Shown: piece by piece, positions 1 to 8,660 of the stretch
How the letters are laid out: each line of letters begins with the position of its first letter
How positions within the stretch are numbered: the first letter of the stretch is position 1
Origin: Arsukibacterium tuosuense
GTDB taxonomy: Bacteria > Pseudomonadota > Gammaproteobacteria > Enterobacterales > Alteromonadaceae
Direction of reading: 5' to 3'
DNA: 64,000 nt
NCBI RefSeq assembly: GCF_900215315.1
Contig: NZ_OBEB01000008.1
Span: forward strand, 166,611-230,610
The notes under the pieces: model-generated
What the model was told of the DNA's origin: nothing
What the model saw: the letters and a program-made list of their open reading frames with translations, nothing else
The model's database searches: none
Position numbers and translations under genes: made by a program

Positions 1-2
1 AC

Positions 3-1235
3 CGCTATCTGCAGCGCCTGGATGTGCAGTGGTATTACAATTACATCGACCATGTTATGGACAACTTCAGTTTGCGCACCTTTACTCCCGGCATGATGAT
101 GGCCAACCCCAGCGCCAGCAACCCGGACCGCCGCACCCTTGGCGGGCGATTATTTACCGAATGGCAGCTGCATCAGGACATCAGCTGGCAATTAGGGCTG
201 GATGCTGCCCGCAATATTCATCGAATTCGCAATAGTATGAACCAGCAAATGATGCCCTATCAGCAACAGCCAAGGCAGCAAGATATCCGCTTCACTCAGC
301 TTGGGTTGTTCAGCGAGCTGGAGTATCAGCTTAACGATAGTGGCCAGCTGATCGCCGGTGCCCGGCTGGATTACTGGCAGGCTACTGATAGCCGGCCGTT
401 ACTTGGCAGCATGGCGCAACAGCAGCCTAACCCCAGTTTTGGTCAGCAACGGGATGATTATCTGAAGGCGGGGTTTATCCGCTATCAGCAGCAGCTGGCT
501 AACTGGCAATGGTATCTGGGGCTGGGCTACAACGAACGTTTTCCTGATTACTGGGAGCTGGCCGGCGCCGGCAGAGCCGCAGAGCAAAGTATCAGTGCAT
601 TTTATATTAAACCTGAACTCACCACGCAACTGGACCTGGGGCTGATTTATCAGCATCGTGCCTGGCAACTGGGCTTATCGCTATTTGCCAATACTATCGA
701 CGATTATCTGTTGTCGCAGCAAAACTGGCCACTGGGCATGCAACGTTTAACGGTCAGCCGTAATATCGATGCCCGTTCTGTTGGCGCAGAGCTGGATCTG
801 AGTTACCGCTTTAACAACCAATGGCATAGTAGCCTGGCACTGGCTTACGTCAGGGGAAAAAATTATACCGACAACCTGCCACTGGCACAGCAGCCACCGC
901 TGGAAGCAAAACTGGCAGTAAATTATGACCAGCAAAACTGGTACTCAGGTGTGTTATGGCGTCTGGTTGCAGCGCAGCATAGGGTAGCGCCAGGTCAGGG
1001 TAATATTGTGGGTACAGATATTGCGCCAAGCCCCGGTTTTGGCGTGTTATCCTGGCATGCCGGCTGGCGCTACAGCAGCACGTTCACCCTGGTGGCCGGC
1101 ATTGACAACCTGACTGATCAGCAGTACCACGAACATCTTAGTAAAGCAGGAGCCATGGTCAGCGGCTTCCTGCCAGTCGCCCAGATCAATGAAGCCGGCC
1201 GCACCTTATGGCTGAATATGAACTGGCAGTTTTAA
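3..1235 (+). CDS. TonB-dependent copper receptor, C-terminal part (5' end outside window)
   Basis: The reading frame is open from base 3, so the window starts inside the gene and the ATG at 24 is internal. The visible part is about 410 residues of outer-membrane beta-barrel with alternating aromatic and polar strands, ending in a terminal Phe (NWQF), as usual for barrels assembled by BamA. The stretch YNYIDHVMDNFSLR, the methionine-rich GMMMANPSASNPDRRTLGGR region and the end DNLTDQQYHEHL...INEAGRTLWL resemble the TonB-dependent copper receptor family (OprC/NosA type). It would import copper across the outer membrane using TonB energy. The plug and signal peptide lie upstream of the window. 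Family assignment is from memory of conserved motifs. Confidence 0.8.
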   Translation, partial: RYLQRLDVQWYYNYIDHVMDNFSLRTFTPGMMMANPSASNPDRRTLGGRLFTEWQLHQDISWQLGLDAARNIHRIRNSMNQQMMPYQQQPRQQDIRFTQLGLFSELEYQLNDSGQLIAGARLDYWQATDSRPLLGSMAQQQPNPSFGQQRDDYLKAGFIRYQQQLANWQWYLGLGYNERFPDYWELAGAGRAAEQSISAFYIKPELTTQLDLGLIYQHRAWQLGLSLFANTIDDYLLSQQNWPLGMQRLTVSRNIDARSVGAELDLSYRFNNQWHSSLALAYVRGKNYTDNLPLAQQPPLEAKLAVNYDQQNWYSGVLWRLVAAQHRVAPGQGNIVGTDIAPSPGFGVLSWHAGWRYSSTFTLVAGIDNLTDQQYHEHLSKAGAMVSGFLPVAQINEAGRTLWLNMNWQF

Positions 1236-1260
1236 CCAGCAAAGGTCAACACGCCCTAAC
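1236..1260 (+). repeat. short intergenic repeat, copy 1
   Basis: The sequence ACCAGCAAAGGTCAACACGC just after the receptor stop resembles ACCAGCAAACGTCAACACCC at 18762-18781, upstream of the S9 peptidase gene. About 18 of 20 bases agree. Both copies are intergenic and on the same strand. It may be a small dispersed repeat or chance; function unknown. Confidence 0.3.
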
Positions 1261-1291
1261 TTAATCATCAAAGTTACAACTGGGCTTGGTA

Positions 1292-1365
1292 TGGCGTTGG
1301 GGGTATTGCTGCAATTCAGTGCTGCCATCCGCCAGGGTATGTTTAAAAGTAGCTGTTTTGCTGAC
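1292..1365 (-). pseudogene. decayed fragment of a type II sulfide:quinone oxidoreductase gene
   Basis: Two blocks match the intact type II SQR gene further along. Bases 1292-1313 match 7505-7526 (20 of 22) and bases 1311-1365 match about 7682-7736 with only a handful of differences, nearly all transitions. Read on the minus strand the second block still spells SKTATFKHTLADGSTELQQ against SKTATFKRTLADGSTELQQ. The two blocks are fused at a shared TGCA, so about 155 bp was lost by recombination at short homology. No start, stop or RBS belongs to it. It is a relic of a second copy of that gene. Confidence 0.8.
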
Positions 1366-1480
1366 AAGACAAAAGTTTGTGCTGGAACAAGCTTTCTTCT
1401 GATAAAGCCGCTTATCTCCACAATTAAGCTAAACTTACCGATGTATACAAGTAAATTCTAATTTTGCCGGGGTAGATAAT

Positions 1481-2764
1481 ATGAAACGTACTATTGTCGT
1501 TGGCGCAGGTTTAGGTGGTATGTCAGTGGTTTACGAACTGCGGCAAAAACTGGCTAAAGATCATGAAGTGATGTTAATTGGCGAAGGTGTTGAGTTTCAG
1601 TTTGTGCCGTCTAACCCCTGGGTCGCACTGGGTGAGCGCACGCGGGATAAGGTGGTATTGGATATTACGCCTTATGCTGAAAAGTATCAGATCCCGTTTA
1701 ACAGTAGTGGTGTGGATCAGATTGATGCTGGCAATAATAACCTGACCAGCGGTGATGGCCAGCAGTGGCAATATGACTATCTGGTATTGTGTACAGGTCC
1801 CCGCCTGGCGTTTGATCTGGTACCTGGTGCTGGTCCTGAACAGTTTACTCAGTCCATTTGCCACGTTGATCATGCAGTAAAGGCTTATGATGCCTATCTA
1901 AAACTGCTTGAATCACCCGGCCCGGTTCTGGTGGGAGCCATGCAGGGTGCAAGCTGCTTTGGCCCGGCTTACGAATATGTATTAACGCTGGAACATTTGT
2001 TGCGTAAAAAGAAAATCCGCGACAGGGTACCTATTACCTTTGTTACCAGCGAGCCTTATATCGGCCATATGGGCCTGGGTGGTGTGGGCGATTCGAAATC
2101 ATTGATGGAAAGCGAGTTCCGCCAGCGCGACATCAAATGGATCTGCAATGCCCGCATTAACCAATTTGAACAGCATCAGGCTTCGGTTGATGAAATCAGC
2201 CGCAAAGGCGAGGTCGACTTCAGCCATCAGTTGCCGTTTAAGCTGGCTATGTTTATACCGTCATTCCGTGGCTCAGAGGCAATTGCTGCAGTACCGGGGC
2301 TGTGCAACGAAAAAGGCTTTGTGCTTACCGACGAGTTCCAGTGCAGTAAAGCCTACCGCAATATTTTTGCTGCCGGCGTTTGTGTAGCCATACCACCACT
2401 TGAAGTGACGCCAGTTCCGGTAGGCGCGCCGAAAACCGGTTTTATGATTGAATCGATGACCACCAGTATCGTCGAAAATATTCTCAGTCTGGAGCAGGAC
2501 CAGCCGATGGCGACCCGGCCAACTCTGAATGCTATTTGCCTGGCCGACATGGGCGACAAAGGTGCTGCCTTTGTGGCACTGCCGCAAAATCCGCCCCGTA
2601 ATACCAGCTGGACGTCGATGGGCAAGTGGGTGAATGTGGCGAAAGTAGCGTTTGAGAAGTACTTTTTATACAAAGTGAAACACGGTACCAGCGAGCCCAT
2701 TTACGAAAAATATGTGCTGAGCGCCATTGGCATTCACCGCACTAAAGACAAAGATAAAGACTAA
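1481..2764 (+). CDS. sqr: Sulfide:quinone oxidoreductase, type I-like
   Basis: A 427-residue flavoprotein that oxidises sulfide to polysulfide or persulfide and reduces membrane quinone. The N-terminal FAD-binding motif is VVGAGLGGMSVVYEL (residues 6-20). Three cysteines fall at C127 (SICHVD), C159 (GASCFGP) and C353 (AICLADMG), almost exactly where the Acidithiobacillus SQR has its catalytic Cys128, Cys160 and Cys356. The C-terminal third carries the amphipathic region expected for membrane attachment. It is followed after 39 bases by the RND adaptor gene and is probably transcribed with it. A decayed piece of a different SQR class lies just upstream. The start ATG has only a weak upstream purine stretch. 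A flavocytochrome c subunit or another FAD disulfide reductase-like enzyme is less likely given the three cysteines. Confidence 0.88.
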   Translation: MKRTIVVGAGLGGMSVVYELRQKLAKDHEVMLIGEGVEFQFVPSNPWVALGERTRDKVVLDITPYAEKYQIPFNSSGVDQIDAGNNNLTSGDGQQWQYDYLVLCTGPRLAFDLVPGAGPEQFTQSICHVDHAVKAYDAYLKLLESPGPVLVGAMQGASCFGPAYEYVLTLEHLLRKKKIRDRVPITFVTSEPYIGHMGLGGVGDSKSLMESEFRQRDIKWICNARINQFEQHQASVDEISRKGEVDFSHQLPFKLAMFIPSFRGSEAIAAVPGLCNEKGFVLTDEFQCSKAYRNIFAAGVCVAIPPLEVTPVPVGAPKTGFMIESMTTSIVENILSLEQDQPMATRPTLNAICLADMGDKGAAFVALPQNPPRNTSWTSMGKWVNVAKVAFEKYFLYKVKHGTSEPIYEKYVLSAIGIHRTKDKDKD

Positions 2765-2803
2765 GCAAACCTTGGCTATAGTGTTGCTGCGACGGAGAAA
2801 AAA

Positions 2804-3844
2804 ATGAAATGGTTGTCCCGGTTTTTATTAGCTGCCCTGGTGTATACCAGCCAGGTTGCTGCCGCCGAATGGTTGATGCTGAGCGAGGAGGCCGCGCCAC
2901 AGTGGCTTGAGCTGCCGGTCACTGTTGAGGCCATTGCTGCCTCCACAGTGTCAGCGCAAACCAGTGGCCGTATTATCGAACTTCCCTACGACGTGAACGA
3001 TTTAGTGCCGCAGGGGGCGGTGATTGTGCGTTTTAGCGACAGCGAGCAGCGCGCCCGGTTGCAACAAGCCGAGGCTGGGGTGGCTGAAGCGTTAAGCCGG
3101 CAGGGCGAAACCGGGAAAGAACTACACCGAGTCAAAGCGCTGAACGAGCAGGGGCTGGTAGCTAAAGCCGCCCTGGATCAGGCCATGGCCAATGCCGCTG
3201 CAGCCGAAGCCCGCACTAAACAGGCGTTAGCCAGTGTCGCGCAAGCTAAAGAGTTATTGGAGCAAACTGTCGTGCGGGCGCCCTACAGCGGCATAGTGCA
3301 GCAACGTTTTGTTGAACTGGGCGAGCTGGCCATGCCGGGTAAAGCCTTGTTGCGGGGTTTAAGTCTGGAGCATTTGCGGCTTAGCGGGCAAATAACGCAG
3401 CGGCAGCTTGCTGCGGCGCAACAAAGCAGTGCGGCGCAGTTGCAGCTGTCAGATGGCCGTATCATTGAGTTGGGTGAGCCGAAACTTACCATAGCACCAG
3501 AGGCCAGCAACGGCGGCCATAGTTATTTACTGCGCCTGACATTGCCAGAGGCTGACTACAGCCAGTACAGCATTTACCCCGGTAGCTGGCAGCGCTTAAA
3601 GCTACAGGTAGCAACGCAGTCAGTGCTGCGGTTGCCGCTATCTGCAGTGATCTGGCGTGGAGAAGTCAGCGCTGTCTGGCAAAAACTGCCTGAAGGTGTG
3701 GTATTGCAACAGGTGCGGCTGCAACAACTGGATGTGAACTCGGTACGGGTGTTGTCGGGCTTAACCGCCGGTGCAGTAGTGGCTGCCGATGCGACGGCTT
3801 ATGCCAGCAGGTTTAGCCAGCAACGTCGTGCGGTGCAGGAGTAA
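2804..3844 (+). CDS. RND efflux periplasmic adaptor (HlyD/MFP family)
   Basis: A 346-residue membrane fusion protein. Residues 1-21 form a signal peptide (MKWLSRFLLAALVYTSQVAAA). Then come a biotinyl-lipoyl-like half (TVSAQTSGRIIELPYDVNDLVPQGAVIVRF), a helical hairpin with coiled-coil character (residues about 85-145, rich in A, E, Q, K) and the returning lipoyl half VVRAPYSGIVQQRFVELGELAMPGKAL, followed by beta-barrel and membrane-proximal domains. It would bridge the inner-membrane permease encoded next to an outer-membrane channel such as TolC. Start is supported by a GGAG-like purine run upstream of ATG 2804. The stop is 7 bases before the permease start, so the two are one operon. Substrate cannot be read from sequence; the SQR and copper-receptor neighbours suggest metal or sulfur stress. 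Confidence 0.88.
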   Translation: MKWLSRFLLAALVYTSQVAAAEWLMLSEEAAPQWLELPVTVEAIAASTVSAQTSGRIIELPYDVNDLVPQGAVIVRFSDSEQRARLQQAEAGVAEALSRQGETGKELHRVKALNEQGLVAKAALDQAMANAAAAEARTKQALASVAQAKELLEQTVVRAPYSGIVQQRFVELGELAMPGKALLRGLSLEHLRLSGQITQRQLAAAQQSSAAQLQLSDGRIIELGEPKLTIAPEASNGGHSYLLRLTLPEADYSQYSIYPGSWQRLKLQVATQSVLRLPLSAVIWRGEVSAVWQKLPEGVVLQQVRLQQLDVNSVRVLSGLTAGAVVAADATAYASRFSQQRRAVQE

Positions 3845-3851
3845 TGGCACT

Positions 3852-6800
3852 ATGAGCAAGCATTTAGGGGTGTCTGGCGGCCTGGCAGACCGTTTTAAAA
3901 TTAACCAAATCACGCCATTGCTGGCGTTGGTCGGTTTTTTACTTGGCCTGTTTGCTGTATTGGTGACGCCGCGCGAAGAAGAGCCACAAATCGAAGTGAC
4001 CTTTGCCAATGTGTTTATTCCCTACACCGGTGCCAGCGCAGCTATGGTAGAGAAGCAGGTGGCGATAGCAGCGGAGAAAATTGTTGCAGAAATTGCCGGC
4101 ATAGAGCATGTGTATTCGGTATCTGAAGCTGGCATGGCTATTTTAACAGTGCAGTTTAAAGTGGGTGAGCCGCGCACCGAGGCACTGGTGCGATTGTACA
4201 ACGCTTTCTACGCCAATGCGGACTGGCAACCGGCCGACAGTCAAATTGGCCCGGTGTTGATAAAACCCAAGGGCATAGACGATGTACCAATTTATGCGGT
4301 AACCCTTTGGAGCGACAATCCGGCAGTTAGCCGCGCCGCGCTTAGTGCTGCCGCCAAAGGGTTGGAAGAACAACTGCAGCAGATAGCCGGCACCCGTGAT
4401 ATTTATACCTTAGGTGCAACACCGGAGCAGATCCTGGTGCGTTTTGACGTTAGCCGACTGGCTGCGTATAAGCTGGATTTAGCGCGGGTACAGGCTGCAC
4501 TGCAACAAAATAATGGTATCTCTCAGCAGATGGCGATGCTGGTACCGCACACAGAAATTCTGCTGGAGTCCGGGGTTGCGCTGCACAGTGTCGACGATGT
4601 CGCTCAGCTGATTATCAGCGTGCAGCAAACCGGGCAGGGGCCGCAGCCGGTATACCTGGCTGATGTCGCCGATATCAGAGCGCAAAGCGCCAAACCTGAC
4701 AGCTATGTACAGCATGTTGAACGTATAGCCGGCACCGTGCAGCAAAACCCGGCCGTGACGTTGTATGTGGCGAAGCAACCCGGCCAGAATGCAGTGGATG
4801 TTACCCGGTCTATCCAGCGCAAACTGGATAACCTGTCGCAATATTATTTAAGTCAGGATATCAAGCTGACCGAGAGCCGTAACTACGGTGATACCGCCAA
4901 AGACAAAGCCGACACCCTGATTAAAAAACTGCTGTTTGCTACCTTGTCTGTGGTGCTGCTGGTTGGTTTTGCCCTGGGCTGGCGCGAAGCGTTTGTGGTG
5001 GGGATGGCGGTTATTATTACCCTGGCTATTACCTTATTTGCCTCCTGGGCCTATGGTTTTACCTTAAACCGGGTATCGCTGTTTGCGCTGATTTTCTCCA
5101 TCGGTATTCTGGTCGATGACGCCATAGTGGTAGTAGAAAACTTGCACCGCCACTGGCTGGACGGCAAACAAAGCTTACTTGAGGCCATTCCTTCTGCGGT
5201 GGAGGAAGTGGGTGCGCCAACAATTTTAGCTACTTTTACCGTGGTGGCGGCCTTGCTGCCAATGGCCTTTGTCAGTGGTTTGATGGGCCCTTATATGAGC
5301 CCCATTCCGATTAACGCCAGCATGGGTATGCTTATTTCCTTGCTGGTTGCTTTTATTTTTACTCCCTGGTTATTTTACCGGGTGTTTGCTAACCGCACCC
5401 CAGCCGCTGGCCACCACGCGCAACACGGCGGTAAAGCTGAGCGCTTATTCAATCGGGTGATGCTGCCGTTTCTGCGCGCCCGCGCTGGCCGCACAAACCG
5501 TATCTGGCTGTTATTGGGCTTATTAGTGGCGATTGCCGGCTCGGTGCTACTGGTGCAGCAGCAGGTGGTGACATTAAAAATGTTGCCGTTTGATAACAAA
5601 TCAGAATTTCAGGTGGTGGTCGATTTACCTGAGGGCAGCACCCTGGAGCAAACTCAGGCGGTGTTGAACCGCATCAGCCTGGCATTGCTGCAACAACCGG
5701 AAGTGCTGCACGTGCAAAGTTATGCCGGTACCGCCGCACCGATTAACTTTAACGGTCTGGTGCGGCAGTATTACCTGCGCCGTTATCCGTGGCAGGGAGA
5801 TGTCCAGGTTAATCTGGCCGGCCGGCTGGCACGCGATGAGCAAAGCCATGCTATTGCGCTTCGGGTGCGGCCAGCACTTGCGCAACTGGCGCTGGAAAGC
5901 GGCGCCAGCATTAAACTGGTTGAAGTGCCGCCCGGACCGCCGGTGATGGCGCCGCTGGTGGCAGAGGTGTATGGCCCGGATTATGCCAGTCAGTTAACAG
6001 CGGCGGCGCAAATCAGTCAGGTATTCGCTCAGGCTGAACACGTTACCGACATCGACAGCACTATTGAAGCGGCACAACCCCGCTGGCAGCTGTTGGTCGA
6101 CCAGCATCAAGCCGCGTTACATGGCGTGTCGGTAGCAGCGATAAATCAGGCGCTGCAAATTGCCCTGTCCGGCCAGAATGGTGGTTATCTGCGCAGCGAA
6201 CAGCGTTATAACTTAACACCAATTCAACTGAAACTGACCGAGCAAAGCCTGGCTGACTGGCAACAACTGCAACGCTTGCCGATCCCCAGTATGCACGGCG
6301 GCACCGTGCCCTTGTCCGAGCTGGTAATGAAGCAGCAAGGCCAGCGGCAAAACGCTATTTACCGCAAAGACCTGCGCCCGGTCGTGTTTGTTACTGCCGA
6401 TTTAGCCGGTGGTAGCGACAGCCCGCTATACGGTATGCTGGATATCCGTGCCCGGCTCAACCAGCAAATGCCGACGATGGTACAGCAGTTAATCAGTGCG
6501 CCGGATGATACTGACGCGGTAAGCATTAAGTGGGATGGTGAGTGGCAAATAACCTATGAGACCTTCCGCGATATGGGCCTGGCCTATGGCGTGGGGTTAA
6601 TTATGATTTATCTGCTGGTGGTGGCACAGTTTAAATCCTATGGTGTGCCGCTGATTATTATGGCGCCGATCCCGCTGACCCTGATTGGCATTATGCCGGG
6701 GCACTGGTTAATGCAGGCACAGTTTACCGCTACCTCGATGATCGGCATGATAGCGCTGGCGGGTATTATTGTCCGCAACTCTATTTTGCTGGTCGATTAT

Positions 6801-7055
6801 ATCCAGCAGCAACTGGCTCAGGGCGTGGCATTGCAGCAGGCAGTGATCCATGCTTCAGCCGTGCGGGCGCGGCCCATTATTTTAACCGGGCTGGCTGCTA
6901 TGCTGGGGGCGTTTTTTATCCTGGATGACCCTATCTTCGGTGGTCTGGCGGTAGCGCTGATCTTCGGTATCCTGGTGTCTACGTTGCTTACCCTGGTGGT
7001 GATCCCGGTGGTGTATTATGCCTACCATTATGCTGATACAGAGCAGCCAGGTTGA
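3852..7055 (+). CDS. RND efflux permease (AcrB/HAE1-like superfamily)
   Basis: About 1067 residues, the usual length for an RND pump. ATG 3852 is chosen because AGGAG lies about 10 bases upstream; the frame is open earlier but inside the adaptor gene. Visible features are a first membrane helix (ITPLLALVGFLLGLFAVLV), the PREEEPQIEV periplasmic start, and the TM4 segment with SIGILVDDAIVVVENLHRHW carrying the paired aspartates of the proton relay. A second half shows the repeat helices (GLIMIYLLVVAQF, GIIVRNSILLVDYI, LVVIPVVYYAYHY). It uses the proton gradient to export small molecules or ions through the tripartite complex. The short loop sizes and PREEEPQI opening match a subgroup of poorly characterised permeases rather than CusA or MexB. 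Substrate unknown. Confidence 0.9.
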   Translation: MSKHLGVSGGLADRFKINQITPLLALVGFLLGLFAVLVTPREEEPQIEVTFANVFIPYTGASAAMVEKQVAIAAEKIVAEIAGIEHVYSVSEAGMAILTVQFKVGEPRTEALVRLYNAFYANADWQPADSQIGPVLIKPKGIDDVPIYAVTLWSDNPAVSRAALSAAAKGLEEQLQQIAGTRDIYTLGATPEQILVRFDVSRLAAYKLDLARVQAALQQNNGISQQMAMLVPHTEILLESGVALHSVDDVAQLIISVQQTGQGPQPVYLADVADIRAQSAKPDSYVQHVERIAGTVQQNPAVTLYVAKQPGQNAVDVTRSIQRKLDNLSQYYLSQDIKLTESRNYGDTAKDKADTLIKKLLFATLSVVLLVGFALGWREAFVVGMAVIITLAITLFASWAYGFTLNRVSLFALIFSIGILVDDAIVVVENLHRHWLDGKQSLLEAIPSAVEEVGAPTILATFTVVAALLPMAFVSGLMGPYMSPIPINASMGMLISLLVAFIFTPWLFYRVFANRTPAAGHHAQHGGKAERLFNRVMLPFLRARAGRTNRIWLLLGLLVAIAGSVLLVQQQVVTLKMLPFDNKSEFQVVVDLPEGSTLEQTQAVLNRISLALLQQPEVLHVQSYAGTAAPINFNGLVRQYYLRRYPWQGDVQVNLAGRLARDEQSHAIALRVRPALAQLALESGASIKLVEVPPGPPVMAPLVAEVYGPDYASQLTAAAQISQVFAQAEHVTDIDSTIEAAQPRWQLLVDQHQAALHGVSVAAINQALQIALSGQNGGYLRSEQRYNLTPIQLKLTEQSLADWQQLQRLPIPSMHGGTVPLSELVMKQQGQRQNAIYRKDLRPVVFVTADLAGGSDSPLYGMLDIRARLNQQMPTMVQQLISAPDDTDAVSIKWDGEWQITYETFRDMGLAYGVGLIMIYLLVVAQFKSYGVPLIIMAPIPLTLIGIMPGHWLMQAQFTATSMIGMIALAGIIVRNSILLVDYIQQQLAQGVALQQAVIHASAVRARPIILTGLAAMLGAFFILDDPIFGGLAVALIFGILVSTLLTLVVIPVVYYAYHYADTEQPG

Positions 7056-7112
7056 AATGACCTGATCTGTGTCAGGCTAAACAACAACAGATAGATAATA
7101 TGACGCATTTTT

Positions 7113-8444
7113 TCATTCTCGTTTAACTAAAGGGTCAACATTGCCGGTAGCGATGTCAGCGCCTGACCTGGTATGGCGGTCTGTTGGCAGATTGTCCGGA
7201 TAAAGCGGCGCAGCGAGCCATTCCCGGCCTTTCAGCATAGCGTGCCAGTATAGTGGTGGTAGCATTTTTTCTTTTAACAGCCAGGATAACCTTGATGGCC
7301 TGGTACCATCGATAAACCACTTTGGAAAGGTAGGCTCTACTTTACCGCCGTACACAAATTCGGCCAGGACAATTTTGCCACGTTCTACGGTTAACGGGCA
7401 GGAGCCGTAACCATCATAAATAGCGCGCAACTTCTGATTGTTCAGCAGGCCAAGCAGGTTTTCAGCCACTACCGGCGCTTGTTTCCGCACAGCTGCGGCT
7501 GTTTTGGCATTAGGGGTATTGCTGCAGTCTCCCAGTGCAAACACATTAGCAAAGGTTTTATGTTGTAAGGTGTCGGGGTAAACATCTACCCAGCCAGCGT
7601 TGTCAGCTAACGGGCTTTGTCTGATCACATCAGGGGCAACCTGCGGCGGGGTAACGTGCAGCATATCAAACTGTTTTTGTTGCAGTTCAGTGCTGCCATC
7701 CGCCAGGGTACGCTTAAAGGTAGCTGTTTTGCTGGCAGCATCAACAGCTTGCAGGTTCGTTTGCAGGTTAAGTTTAATCTGGTACTTTGCAATATACTGC
7801 TGTAGTGCCGGGACATAGTCGGCCACCCCAAACAAGGCGGCACCGGCACTGCAAAACTCAACATTTATGTTACTCAGTTGCTGCTGCCGTAACCAGTGGT
7901 CGCAAGACAAATACATCGCTTTTTGTGGTGCGCCGGCACATTTAATCGGCATGGCTGGCTGGGTGAAAATAGCCGTGCCACGGCCCAGTTGTTGCACCAG
8001 TTGCCAGGTGTAAGGCGCCATCCCTGGCTGATAGTTTGAGGTTATGCCCTGAGTGCCAAGGCTCTCTGTTAACCCGGGTATCGCCTGCCAATCCAGCTTT
8101 AGTCCGGTGGCCACTACCAGGCTGCGGTAGCTCAGCTGCGTGTTATCAGCCAGTAACAGGGTATTTTGCTGTGGTGAGAAGCCTGCGGCAGCATGTTGAA
8201 ACCAGCTGACATTTTTTGGGATAAGATCAGCCATTGGTTTGACGGTGCTGGCCTGACTGAATACGCCACCGCCTACTAAGGTCCAGCCAGGCTGATAATA
8301 GTGTTGGCTGGCGGGTTCAACCAGGGCAATGCTTAAGTCTGGCTGGCGTTTTTGTAAGCTGGCAATTGCTGCTAACCCTGCGGCGCCGCCACCTACTACC
8401 ACCACATCATAAATGGGTGATGCTACCGTCGTGTCTGTATTCAC
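7113..8444 (-). CDS. Sulfide:quinone oxidoreductase, type II (SQOR-like)
   Basis: A 443-residue FAD protein. N-terminal dinucleotide fold VVVGGGAAGLAAIASL, then YYQPGWTLVGGGV, a signature of type II SQR. The two active cysteines of this class are seen as PIKCAGAPQKAMYL and ALGDCSNTPNAKTAAAV, corresponding to human SQOR Cys201 and Cys379. It oxidises sulfide at the membrane and passes the sulfane sulfur to a small acceptor or to sulfurtransferases, giving electrons to quinone. It faces the RND operon convergently. The upstream region contains a strong inverted repeat that may bind a regulator. A start ATG at 8444 follows AGGAGGA, an excellent ribosome site. A decayed partial copy is at 1292-1365. 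Having two SQR classes side by side suggests different affinities or sulfur acceptors. Confidence 0.88.
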   Translation of the reverse strand: MNTDTTVASPIYDVVVVGGGAAGLAAIASLQKRQPDLSIALVEPASQHYYQPGWTLVGGGVFSQASTVKPMADLIPKNVSWFQHAAAGFSPQQNTLLLADNTQLSYRSLVVATGLKLDWQAIPGLTESLGTQGITSNYQPGMAPYTWQLVQQLGRGTAIFTQPAMPIKCAGAPQKAMYLSCDHWLRQQQLSNINVEFCSAGAALFGVADYVPALQQYIAKYQIKLNLQTNLQAVDAASKTATFKRTLADGSTELQQKQFDMLHVTPPQVAPDVIRQSPLADNAGWVDVYPDTLQHKTFANVFALGDCSNTPNAKTAAAVRKQAPVVAENLLGLLNNQKLRAIYDGYGSCPLTVERGKIVLAEFVYGGKVEPTFPKWFIDGTRPSRLSWLLKEKMLPPLYWHAMLKGREWLAAPLYPDNLPTDRHTRSGADIATGNVDPLVKRE

Positions 8445-8480
8445 AAGTCCTCCTGTCAGCCTGGCATATTAATAATTTAT

Positions 8481-8516
8481 ATTCTTTACTGTTATATCGT
8501 TATATTAATAAAGAAT
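8481..8516. promoter_or_regulatory. inverted repeat in the SQR / chemoreceptor intergenic region
   Basis: ATTCTTTA at 8481-8488 is exactly complementary to TAAAGAAT at 8509-8516, with 20 AT-rich bases between. It sits 37-72 bases upstream of the type II SQR start, where a promoter would be. This could be a regulator-binding site, for example for an ArsR-family persulfide sensor, but no such regulator gene is in the window. Confidence 0.4.
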
Positions 8517-8660
8517 AAACTAATTTAGGCCTTGCTGGCAGGTTTCGCAAGTGAAAACTGAATTTTTGTTAGAACATTGCGTTAAAACAAATTACTAAAT
8601 ATGAAATTTTGCTAATATGCAGGGTTAAAAGTATCTGATAACGCTGATTCAGGAATAGTT

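Noticed and set aside
7058..7080. CCTGATCTGTGTCAGG palindrome after the RND permease
   Set aside because: The stem is only five to six pairs without a T-run and it is not upstream of any gene, so neither terminator nor FNR site is convincing.
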